From CAAGNP01 sp964611185 (lineage in GTDB: Bacteria > Bacteroidota > Bacteroidia > Bacteroidales > UBA932), in assembly GCA_964611185.1 (NCBI GenBank), contig CAZSXE010000004.1, forward strand, positions 19,571 through 83,570: 64,000 bases of DNA, read 5' to 3'. The notes under the pieces were generated by a model. The model had not been told where the DNA came from and made no database searches. It worked only from the letters and a program-made list of their open reading frames with translations. The translations under genes and the position numbers were made by a program. This document shows positions 22,464 through 30,455 of this stretch, one piece after another. Position 1 is the first letter of the stretch, and every line of letters begins with the position of its first letter.

Positions 22464-24719
22464 TTACATATACCACGAACAGGCAGAGTATTCTCCCACC
22501 ATCCATACCAAATCTCCCTCTTTAAATGTGAATGTAGGCTGAGGATTCATTATCGATTCTCCATCTCTTTCTACCCCTATTATCATACATCCTGATTCTC
22601 TTGTACCGGCTTTAATCAGGTTTTTACCTGTCAAATATGAAGTGGATGTGAGGATAAAAGATTCCACAGAGACTTTTGATGTATTTTCATCTGGTTTTGC
22701 AGATGCATCTGCTTCCATAACCTCCATAAACTTGTTAATCTGGCTTTTGGTGCCTATGCACAACACGCTATCGTAAGGGAATACCGATTCTTCGGCAGAT
22801 GGAATATTGATAATTTTACTCCCTCGAACTATCTTTACGATATTCACGCCGTATTCGCTTCTGAAAGGTATATCGCGAAGTTTGAGCCCTATGTACTTTG
22901 AATTTGGAGAAACCGTGATATTTTCGAGCCGTATATCGTGCCCTATTAGTTTTGTCTTTACTGAAGTAGTAATCGGAAGTCGCTGCTTCTCAAGCTCTTC
23001 CTTTTCATTTAAGTTAAGATTAAACCTTTTTTCAAGAAATTCAAATTTTGAAAAATTCTTACGTGCTATTAAAAGAAATGCTCCTGCGGCAATAGCTATC
23101 GCAATGATTACCCACCAAGATATTTCGAAGTACTGGAAGAAAACAGATATCAGGAACAAAACAGCAATTATTACCCTAAGGAGGATAAGTGCTACTAAGA
23201 TACCTCTGTTGGCTCTTTTGCCGGACCATAATTTTTGGTACTCTTGAGAAAAATCACCTCTATTTACAGCAAGTCCATAGAGGAAAGGGGACATGACCGC
23301 AACAGTGATGGTAAGGCATATCCATTTTATAAAAGTCTCGTTAATTGAAAGTTCAGATAGGACTTTATCGCTTAGAAATGGATAGAGATATTTGTAGCAG
23401 GAAAATGTTATGGCAAAGAGTAGTACTGAATAAATGATAACCCTCATGGAATATTTCCGTATCAGTCTTTTCCAATCGCTTTCATAAGCAGTGCCCGTGG
23501 AGGCTTTAGCATTGGCATCTATGCGAGCTAAAAATTTCTTGGGAAGATGCTTGTACAGGAATAAACAGACAGGGTCAGCAAGTCTGATAAAGTAGGGGGT
23601 AGTAAATGTGGTGATTACTGAGACAGCGACCACTATAGGATAGATAAATGAACGCATAACCCCCAGGGATACTCCGAGACCTGCAATAATAAAAGCAAAT
23701 TCTCCAATTTGGGGCATACTGAATCCGCAACGGATGGCCACTGAGAGAGGCTGACCCGAGATGAGAACACCTGATGTGGCAAATAATGTGATACCTATAA
23801 TAACAACAGAGATAATGATTAATATGGGTTTCCAGTATTGCACAATAACGGCAGGATCGACCATCATACCGACAGATACGAAAAATATGGCACCGAAGAG
23901 AGTTTTAATACTTGTAACTGCTTTTTCAATTCTCTCACTCTCAATGGTTTCTGCCAAAATGGAACCCATAACAAAAGCTCCGAGAGCGGATGAAAATCCG
24001 ACATAACTTGCAAATGCTACCATTCCGAAACACAGTCCGGTTGACAAAATTAGAATAACCTCGTCATTTAGGATCTTATGGGCTTTTCTAAGAAACGAAG
24101 GTATCACATAAATACCGATAAGGAACCATAAAATCAGAAAAAATACAAGTTTTAAAAGCCCCATAATCATCTCTTTTCCAGCGAATTGCTGACTTACTGC
24201 GAAAGTGGAAAGAAGTACCATAAGGAGGATGGCTAGCAAATCTTCAACCACAAGAGTTCCAAAAACAATCCCTGTGAATGATTTACTTTTTAATCCGAGG
24301 TCGTCGAATGCTTTGATAATGATGGTGGTTGAAGACATTGATAACATACCTCCGAGAAATATGCTCTCCATATTGGACCAGTTTAGAGATTTTCCCACTA
24401 ACATCCCCATGCAGAACATTCCGATAAAAATGGTAATGGCAGTGATAAGAGCCGTACTGCCTACTTTCATCAGCTTTTTAAAACTGAATTCGAGACCGAG
24501 GGCAAATAATAGAAAAATAATACCTATTTCGGACCATTGACCCACAGCTTCGACACTTGTGATATTGGGAAACAGACCGAAATGTGGCCCTATTAAAAAT
24601 CCTACAACAATGTAACCTAAAATAAGAGGCTGTTTCAGCCATTTAAAAATCAAGGTAATAATGCCTGCCGAAATGAAAATCAGCGCCAAATCGGCTACAA
24701 GATGGATGTCGTTGTTCAT
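22464..24719 (-). CDS. CPA2-family cation:proton antiporter (KefB/KefC-like) with TrkA-C domains
   Basis: A 751-residue inner-membrane protein. Residues ~1-390 form the sodium/hydrogen exchanger domain with about 12 helices (GLEFSFKKLM, MLSMSSTTIIIKAFDDLG, VVEDLLAILLM and GFSSALGAFVMGSILAET, the CPA2 core). A second membrane block of four helices spans ~425-555. The cytoplasmic C-terminus has a TrkA-C (RCK-C-like) domain at ~585-660 (LRDIPFRSEYGVNIVKI) and a second partial one at ~685-745. The RCK-N nucleotide-binding domain of classical KefB/C is missing, so gating probably differs. It likely expels K+ or Na+ for H+. The ATG overlaps the upstream gph stop by 4 bases. Confidence 0.88.
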   Translation of the reverse strand: MNNDIHLVADLALIFISAGIITLIFKWLKQPLILGYIVVGFLIGPHFGLFPNITSVEAVGQWSEIGIIFLLFALGLEFSFKKLMKVGSTALITAITIFIGMFCMGMLVGKSLNWSNMESIFLGGMLSMSSTTIIIKAFDDLGLKSKSFTGIVFGTLVVEDLLAILLMVLLSTFAVSQQFAGKEMIMGLLKLVFFLILWFLIGIYVIPSFLRKAHKILNDEVILILSTGLCFGMVAFASYVGFSSALGAFVMGSILAETIESERIEKAVTSIKTLFGAIFFVSVGMMVDPAVIVQYWKPILIIISVVIIGITLFATSGVLISGQPLSVAIRCGFSMPQIGEFAFIIAGLGVSLGVMRSFIYPIVVAVSVITTFTTPYFIRLADPVCLFLYKHLPKKFLARIDANAKASTGTAYESDWKRLIRKYSMRVIIYSVLLFAITFSCYKYLYPFLSDKVLSELSINETFIKWICLTITVAVMSPFLYGLAVNRGDFSQEYQKLWSGKRANRGILVALILLRVIIAVLFLISVFFQYFEISWWVIIAIAIAAGAFLLIARKNFSKFEFLEKRFNLNLNEKEELEKQRLPITTSVKTKLIGHDIRLENITVSPNSKYIGLKLRDIPFRSEYGVNIVKIVRGSKIINIPSAEESVFPYDSVLCIGTKSQINKFMEVMEADASAKPDENTSKVSVESFILTSTSYLTGKNLIKAGTRESGCMIIGVERDGESIMNPQPTFTFKEGDLVWMVGEYSACSWYM

Positions 24720-25378
24720 GATAAGTATTTTAGAATATCTAAAGGCTCTTCAGCCAAATAGTCCGGTTTGAATTTTTTAAGTTCTTCAATTGGGCGAAAG
24801 CCCCATGTTACGGCACATACCGCTATTGACGCATTTCGAGCGGTGAGAATGTCGGTAGAGGAATCTCCTATTAGCATAACTTCTTCTTTTTTAATCGTGC
24901 CATCAGAAATAATTTCATCCATGATATTATAAATAATTTCAGGCTCGGGCTTTCTTGCAGTTCCTTCTCTATGTCCCATAACTGAAGCAAATGAAATATC
25001 AGGGAAAAGTGATGAAATTATTAATGAAGTGGCTTTTTGGTACTTATTGGAAGCGACAGAAAGTATGATATTTCTTTTAACCAATTCTTCCAAGAGTTCA
25101 TATATACCAGGGTAGGGAACTGAAGTGTCTTTACAGTGTAGGTCGTAATGGTTTGTAAAATGTGAGAGAGTTTTTTGTATGATATCGGAGGAGCGAGCAT
25201 TATCAGGGAGGGACCTCTCTACGAGCTTCGCAATACCGTTGCCTACAAAACTTTTAATTTCAGCAATGTCTCTACGAGGATAGCCCATTTTTTCAAGGGC
25301 AAAGTTTACACTCCTCATCAAATCTGTTATGGTATCAACAAGAGTACCGTCAAGATCAAAAATAATATATTTTATCAT
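24716..25378 (-). CDS. gph: HAD-family phosphatase (phosphoglycolate phosphatase-like)
   Basis: A 220-residue HAD hydrolase of the Gph/PGPase type. Motif I is FDLDGTLVD with nucleophile Asp8 and Asp10, the helical cap follows at ~15-80, motif II is SVASNKY, and motif IV is LIGDSSTD near residue 165. These HADs hydrolyse 2-phosphoglycolate or other small phosphate esters, and exact specificity cannot be told from sequence. It overlaps the antiporter gene by 4 bases and follows the nucleotidyltransferase gene by 9 bases, so the three form a minus-strand operon with no clear functional theme. Confidence 0.85.
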   Translation of the reverse strand: MIKYIIFDLDGTLVDTITDLMRSVNFALEKMGYPRRDIAEIKSFVGNGIAKLVERSLPDNARSSDIIQKTLSHFTNHYDLHCKDTSVPYPGIYELLEELVKRNIILSVASNKYQKATSLIISSLFPDISFASVMGHREGTARKPEPEIIYNIMDEIISDGTIKKEEVMLIGDSSTDILTARNASIAVCAVTWGFRPIEELKKFKPDYLAEEPLDILKYLS

Positions 25379-25387
25379 TGTAATCCT

Positions 25388-26506
25388 CTATTTTAAAAGG
25401 CTTTTAGGCTTTAGAATATGAGACCATGAGGAGTGAATAAATGTAGAATAAAAGTTCTCCGGATATACAAGGTCGTGTTTCCAACGACTTGCAAAAAAAC
25501 GGCGCGTGCGAAATATGACGGATACAAAAATATTTCGTTGGTTTTTCTTCCCATAGATAGAAAATGATGGGTATATAATTTCATTCAATACCTTTTCAGC
25601 AATAGATGGTTCGGATAATTTTCCTGAAGTAAATTTAACTGAAAGGCCGAGTTTATTAACTAAAATAGTATTTATAATGGAGGCAAAGTATGAAAGGTGG
25701 TGCTTAAGCAGCAGAGCGTTGACAATATTAAAATCTATGTTTTCGTGTTCATTTTTAAGAAATAATCCATAATCTAAAATATGTCGCATACCTATCTCGG
25801 CAGCGGCGAAATGGGAGGCCAGATGTCTTATGAGAAAGATGGCGTTAAAATTGGCGGGAGCCTTAAGTACGGAGAAAGCATTGCCGTCCTCTTTTTTTAG
25901 CTCGATGCTCGAAGTGGGTTCGAGAGCGAGTCTTTTGAGGTCTTTTTCGAGTTCTACTGATGATTTATGGGAGTGTATTTCGATAAAATCGAAATGGTTT
26001 TCAAGTAGAACTCCTCTGTAGGTGTAAACATTGTGATGGTGGTGGGAGGTGTCGGTGCTGATATTAAATACTGTGCTTATTACTCTATCGGCCTCTTTGG
26101 ATGCCAATTTACCCGATTTAATGACATAAAAGTCGATATCACTGAAGTATCTGTGGGAGGGAATAGGGTAATATGATGCAGTGGAGACTCCCTTTAACAA
26201 TACGAAGTCAATCCCTTGATAACTCATTGAAGATGAAAGCTCTGAGATAATTGAACATTTTTTTATATAGGATTGTTCTGCTTTTTCAGTTTCAAGTGCC
26301 CACGCTATTTTTAACATTTTTGATGGAGAGTTTGCAGCGGGGAGTAAAGAAATTGCATCCTCTATAACAGCTGCGACACCGTGAGGGGAGGATAATCGAA
26401 ATATTTCTCTCCACTCTTCGTCGGTGGTGTCACAAAGGGGAGTTAAATCCATTTTATCGTCAGATAGTAATGGAGATAATAATGATAAAAAAGTATTGAT
26501 TATCAT
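25388..26506 (-). CDS. Uncharacterised nucleotidyltransferase-fold protein (NTP_transf_5-like)
   Basis: A 372-residue soluble protein resembling the uncharacterised nucleotidyltransferase group often found near surface-polysaccharide genes in Bacteroidota. The core is LLKGVSTASYYP followed by RYFSDIDFYVI: the Asp-x-Asp that would hold the catalytic metals in the Pol-beta-like fold. A third acidic strand may be HFDFIEIHS. The rest is helical (HLASHFAAAEIGMRHILDYGLFLK, as in family members). No activity is established for the family. It is divergent from the five-gene polysaccharide operon, sharing a 113-base intergenic region, which supports a link with glycan assembly. It heads the operon with gph and the KefB-like antiporter. 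Confidence 0.75.
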   Translation of the reverse strand: MIINTFLSLLSPLLSDDKMDLTPLCDTTDEEWREIFRLSSPHGVAAVIEDAISLLPAANSPSKMLKIAWALETEKAEQSYIKKCSIISELSSSMSYQGIDFVLLKGVSTASYYPIPSHRYFSDIDFYVIKSGKLASKEADRVISTVFNISTDTSHHHHNVYTYRGVLLENHFDFIEIHSHKSSVELEKDLKRLALEPTSSIELKKEDGNAFSVLKAPANFNAIFLIRHLASHFAAAEIGMRHILDYGLFLKNEHENIDFNIVNALLLKHHLSYFASIINTILVNKLGLSVKFTSGKLSEPSIAEKVLNEIIYPSFSIYGKKNQRNIFVSVIFRTRRFFASRWKHDLVYPENFYSTFIHSSWSHILKPKSLLK

Positions 26507-26526
26507 ATTGAGATGTTAATGATATG

Positions 26527-26534
26527 CAAAAGTA
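26527..26534 (-). promoter_or_regulatory. -7 element for the nucleotidyltransferase operon
   Basis: Minus-strand TACTTTTG fits TAnnTTTG, 20 bases before the ATG; no -33 TTG at the expected spacing. Confidence 0.45.
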
Positions 26535-26545
26535 GTAATTTGTAA

Positions 26546-26574
26546 TTGTTTTTTTGGAAAAAATAGTAACTTTG
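26546..26574 (+). promoter_or_regulatory. Promoter of the surface-polysaccharide operon
   Basis: TTG at 26546-26548, 18 bases, TAACTTTG at 26567-26574: good -33/-7 match, 45 bases before the first ATG of the five-gene operon. Confidence 0.7.
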
Positions 26575-26619
26575 CAACCTTAACCTTTAGAAATTATTGA
26601 ATTTTAGATTATTACAGAT

Positions 26620-28554
26620 ATGTTTAAAAAACTTTCTGACTATATATCAAGACATTATGTAAGCAGGTACTGGATTTTATTCATAGATGTGATAATTTCC
26701 ACTCTTGCTACAGTCGTCATCTATTGGGTGGTAAATTATTTTACCCACAATATAACATCTTCCGCCTCTTATTTTCAAATGGCCGGAGCATCAGCAATAA
26801 TCTCTTTGCTGATGTTTGTCATTTTTAAAACGCATCTCGGAATAATTCGCCATACTACCCTTAAAGAAGTTTGGAGGGTGGTGGCTGCTTCTATGATAAA
26901 AGTTGGAATCCTTTTTTTAGTCGCTTTATATACCGGATTTGGAAAGATTTTTGTTTCAAGCACCCTTAATCTCCTTTTCTGCGAGTGTGCTGATGTTATA
27001 GCGACTATTTTCGGGCTACTTATGTTCAGGATTCTTATGTCGGGTTTTTATGCTTTTCTTCTATCGAAAAATTCGGGGAAAGATGTAAGGAGAATTTTGA
27101 TTTATGGCGATGGTGATGATTCTGTTTCTGTCCTCGGAGCCATAGAAAGATACTCTGATGTAAAATACAAGTGTGTCGGTTTCATTCTCTTAGGTAATAA
27201 ACATTCAAACAAAAAGATGCTTTGTGGCTATACAGTACATGAAATTCAAAACGAACGCGCTTTTCAAAAGTTAGTTCTCTCCATGGATGTAAAGTCAGTA
27301 ATATTTCCTAATCACAAGGCAGCGAGAGATGAGAAAGAGAGACTTGTCGAGTATTGTACCAGAAGAAGGATAGAGATACTCATTCAGCCGAGTTTGAGTA
27401 TGGTGGACGACGGAGAGTCTATTCTTCCCCCCATCAGAAAAGTGAAAATTGAAGATTTGCTCGGTAGGGAGGAGGTTTCCATAAATATGTCTGAAATTAA
27501 CCTCTTTTTAACAGATAAAGTGGTTCTCGTCACAGGTGCAGCCGGCTCAATAGGCGGCGAATTATGTCGTCTGCTACTGACTATACCTATTCAGAAGCTG
27601 ATTTTAGTTGACACAGCTGAAACTCCGATGAATGATATGATGCTGGAACTAAGGGAGATTTCTCCCAATGTAGAGAAGAAGTTTATCATAGGGGATGTTC
27701 GTCAAAAAGCAAAAATAGATTATATCTTTTCGAGATATAGTCCCAATGTAGTTTTCCATGCTGCCGCTTACAAGCATGTTCCGATGATGGAGGCCAATCC
27801 GTGCGAAGCGGTTAATGTTAATGTTTTCGGCACCAAGAATGTAGCAGACTTATCAGTGAAGTACGGTGTAGAGAAATTTGTGATGATTTCTACAGATAAG
27901 GCGGTTAATCCCGCCAATGTCATGGGTGCTTCTAAGAGAATTGCTGAAATTTACATTCAAAGTCTTGGTCGCGCCATTGCTGCCGGGAATATAGAAGGTA
28001 TTACCAAGTTTGTCACCACTCGTTTCGGAAATGTACTCGGTTCCAATGGTTCCGTAATACCTCTGTTTAAGCAGCAAATAGATCATGGTGGTCCTGTTAC
28101 TGTCACTGATCCTCGCATAATAAGATACTTTATGACCATTCCCGAGGCTTGCAGACTTGTTCTTGAAGCAGCTACTATGGGAAAAGGGGATGAAATATTT
28201 GTTTTTGATATGGGTGAGCCTGTCAAGATAGTGGATTTGGCCAAAAATATGATAAGGCTTGCCGGTTTGGAACTTGATAAAGATATTGAATTGAAATTTG
28301 TGGGGCTGAGACCGGGTGAAAAACTATATGAAGAGTTGTTAAATAATGAAGAGAATACCATACCCACTGTTCATAAAAAGATCTTTCTTGCGAAAGTCAG
28401 AAGTTATGTTTATGCCAATGTGGTAAAAAGTCTTGATACTCTTAAAATTCACTCTGATTCTATGTCAAAAGAGGAGACGGTATCTTGTATGAAAAAAATA
28501 GTACCCGAATTTAAGAGTTGTAACTCTCGTTATGGAAAACTTGATAAAATATAA
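26620..28554 (+). CDS. Membrane-bound UDP-sugar 4,6-dehydratase (PglF/CapD family), copy 1
   Basis: A 644-residue nucleoside-diphosphate-sugar dehydratase/epimerase of the PglF/CapD/FlaA1 group, probably making a UDP-4-keto-6-deoxy-HexNAc for surface glycans. Four hydrophobic helices occupy ~18-150, a first Rossmann-like (CoA-binding-like) domain spans ~150-270, and the catalytic extended-SDR domain starts at ~300 with GAAGSIGGE. The active site has ISTDKAVNPANVMGASKR, where Met replaces the usual SDR Tyr as in PglF-type dehydratases. HAAAYKHVPMME and GLRPGEKLYEELL are further signatures. It has a short insertion (LGRAIAAGNIEGI) that the next gene's product lacks. First gene of a tight operon. 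Confidence 0.9.
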   Translation: MFKKLSDYISRHYVSRYWILFIDVIISTLATVVIYWVVNYFTHNITSSASYFQMAGASAIISLLMFVIFKTHLGIIRHTTLKEVWRVVAASMIKVGILFLVALYTGFGKIFVSSTLNLLFCECADVIATIFGLLMFRILMSGFYAFLLSKNSGKDVRRILIYGDGDDSVSVLGAIERYSDVKYKCVGFILLGNKHSNKKMLCGYTVHEIQNERAFQKLVLSMDVKSVIFPNHKAARDEKERLVEYCTRRRIEILIQPSLSMVDDGESILPPIRKVKIEDLLGREEVSINMSEINLFLTDKVVLVTGAAGSIGGELCRLLLTIPIQKLILVDTAETPMNDMMLELREISPNVEKKFIIGDVRQKAKIDYIFSRYSPNVVFHAAAYKHVPMMEANPCEAVNVNVFGTKNVADLSVKYGVEKFVMISTDKAVNPANVMGASKRIAEIYIQSLGRAIAAGNIEGITKFVTTRFGNVLGSNGSVIPLFKQQIDHGGPVTVTDPRIIRYFMTIPEACRLVLEAATMGKGDEIFVFDMGEPVKIVDLAKNMIRLAGLELDKDIELKFVGLRPGEKLYEELLNNEENTIPTVHKKIFLAKVRSYVYANVVKSLDTLKIHSDSMSKEETVSCMKKIVPEFKSCNSRYGKLDKI

Positions 28555-28555
28555 A

Positions 28556-30442
28556 ATGAAGAAAATTTTCAACATCGATTTTTTTGCAAAACGGTTTGGA
28601 GATGTTAAAATTCTTCAATCATGGGTGGTTTTGGTTATTGATATGTTGCTCTCTTTGTTGGCAACCATCATATCTGTTCTTATTGTCGATTTATTTGTTG
28701 ATTATCCTATAAGTTTCAAAATAATAGGAATTTGTTTCTCGGTTTCGATAGTTTCATCCATAATTCCATTTTTATTATTACATACTTACAGAAAAGTTAT
28801 TCGTCACTCAGGGTTGAAAGATATTCTTCTATTGGGATATGCTTCTCTCTTTAAATCTGCACTTTTTTTCATTATCACTTTTTTCCTCAGTTATAAGATA
28901 GGAACACTTAATGACTTGATTTTTAACTGTATGGTGGATTTCTTCCTTACATTTATGTTCCTTGTGGTGTTTAGAGCCTCTGCTCTCTCGGTTTATGACC
29001 GTTTAAGGGCTGAATTGGTGAAAAATATTAATGGAGATAATGTTCTGATATACGGTATCGGTATCAAAAGTGTGGCCCTTCTTAATTTTTTTAATAAAAG
29101 CCAGTTTTATAATGTGGCCGGATTTTTGGCTTATGATTCAAAAGAGAAATATCTTAAAATTGAACAGTATAATGTATATTGCTTTACCAAAAAAGAAGAT
29201 TTGAATGGTATTTTAACCAAGAAAAATGTAAGATATGTCATTTTCCCCACTTATAGCGATTTGCTCAATGAAAAAAACAGGCTTGTTTTATATGCTCAGC
29301 AAAATGGTGTAAAGATGCTCATATCTCCCAATATAGATCAGGTCAATCCCAATAACGGAGTACTGAAGCTTGGTATAAGAGAGATAAAAATTGAAGATTT
29401 GCTCGGACGCGATGAAATACAGATAGATATGGATAGAATTACTGATAATTTTTCAGGTAAGACCGTCCTTGTAACCGGAGCAGCAGGGTCTATCGGGAGT
29501 GAAATTTGCAGACAGCTGATTAAAACTCATATTAAAAAGCTGATCATGCTTGATGCTGCTGAAACACCACTCCATAACCTCAGGCTGAATATGGAAGATA
29601 AGTATGGGGGAACTGTGGAATTTGTACCGATAATCGCAGATGTAAGACTCCTTTCGAGACTTGATTTCATATTCAATAAACACAGACCCGATATAGTGTT
29701 TCACGCTGCTGCCTACAAACATGTCCCATTGATGGAGGAAAACCCTTGTGAGGCTGTTTTTGTTAATGTTGTGGGGACGAAAAATGTAGCTGATATTTCT
29801 GAAAAATATAATGTGGGAAAATTTATTATGATTTCTACTGACAAGGCGGTAAATCCCACTAATGTAATGGGAGCTACGAAAAGGGTGGCGGAAATGTATG
29901 TGCAGAGTATGACGGGGAAAACAAAATTTACCACTACGAGATTCGGAAATGTTCTTGGATCCAACGGTTCTGTAATTCCGAGATTTCGTGAACAGATAGA
30001 GAAAGGGGGGCCTCTTACAGTTACTTCAGAAGAAATAAATCGTTTTTTTATGTCGATTCCGGAGGCTTGCAGGCTTGTTTTGGAAGCTGCTACGATAGGA
30101 GTTGGAGGGGATATCCTTGTTTTCGATATGGGAGAACCTGTGAAAATTATTGATTTGGCTACAAAAATGATAGAGCTGGCAGGGTATCGCCCCGGTGAAG
30201 ATATAAAAATTAAAATAACAGGACTTCGACCCGGGGAAAAACTATTTGAAGAGGTATTAAATGATTTAGAGACAACTCTTCCTACTTCAAATAAGAAAAT
30301 CAGAATAGCAAAGGTGCGTGAAAGCGATAATTTGTCGGTTTCAAAACAAATCGAGGAGTTCGATAAGTTGGTGAGAAAGGTGGAAATACCGGAGACCATT
30401 GCTTTACTGAAGAAAATGGTGCCAGAATTTATTCACGAATAA
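28556..30442 (+). CDS. Membrane-bound UDP-sugar 4,6-dehydratase (PglF/CapD family), copy 2
   Basis: A tandem paralogue of the preceding gene with the same layout: four N-terminal helices, a linker Rossmann domain and the SDR domain (GAAGSIGSE, HAAAYKHVPLME, STDKAVNPTNVMGATKR, GLRPGEKLFEEVL). The C-terminal halves of both are clearly homologous along their length, the membrane halves much less so. I start at the ATG 28556, one base after the upstream stop, which gives MKKIFNIDF. An ATG at 28532 would add eight residues and a 23-base overlap. Two copies suggest either two different UDP-sugars, such as GlcNAc 4,6-dehydration with and without 5-epimerisation, or redundancy. The SLBB export gene follows after 13 bases. 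Confidence 0.9.
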   Translation: MKKIFNIDFFAKRFGDVKILQSWVVLVIDMLLSLLATIISVLIVDLFVDYPISFKIIGICFSVSIVSSIIPFLLLHTYRKVIRHSGLKDILLLGYASLFKSALFFIITFFLSYKIGTLNDLIFNCMVDFFLTFMFLVVFRASALSVYDRLRAELVKNINGDNVLIYGIGIKSVALLNFFNKSQFYNVAGFLAYDSKEKYLKIEQYNVYCFTKKEDLNGILTKKNVRYVIFPTYSDLLNEKNRLVLYAQQNGVKMLISPNIDQVNPNNGVLKLGIREIKIEDLLGRDEIQIDMDRITDNFSGKTVLVTGAAGSIGSEICRQLIKTHIKKLIMLDAAETPLHNLRLNMEDKYGGTVEFVPIIADVRLLSRLDFIFNKHRPDIVFHAAAYKHVPLMEENPCEAVFVNVVGTKNVADISEKYNVGKFIMISTDKAVNPTNVMGATKRVAEMYVQSMTGKTKFTTTRFGNVLGSNGSVIPRFREQIEKGGPLTVTSEEINRFFMSIPEACRLVLEAATIGVGGDILVFDMGEPVKIIDLATKMIELAGYRPGEDIKIKITGLRPGEKLFEEVLNDLETTLPTSNKKIRIAKVRESDNLSVSKQIEEFDKLVRKVEIPETIALLKKMVPEFIHE

Positions 30443-30455
30443 TACTACTACAGAT

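Noticed and set aside
22807..23247. 146-codon plus-strand frame inside the KefB-like antiporter gene
   Set aside because: Antisense to conserved membrane and TrkA-C coding sequence; no independent support.
29713..30399. 228-codon open frame on the minus strand within the second CapD-type gene
   Set aside because: Ser/Ile-rich low-information translation opposite a clear SDR domain; the first copy shows a similar but shorter shadow, as expected from homologous coding sequence.
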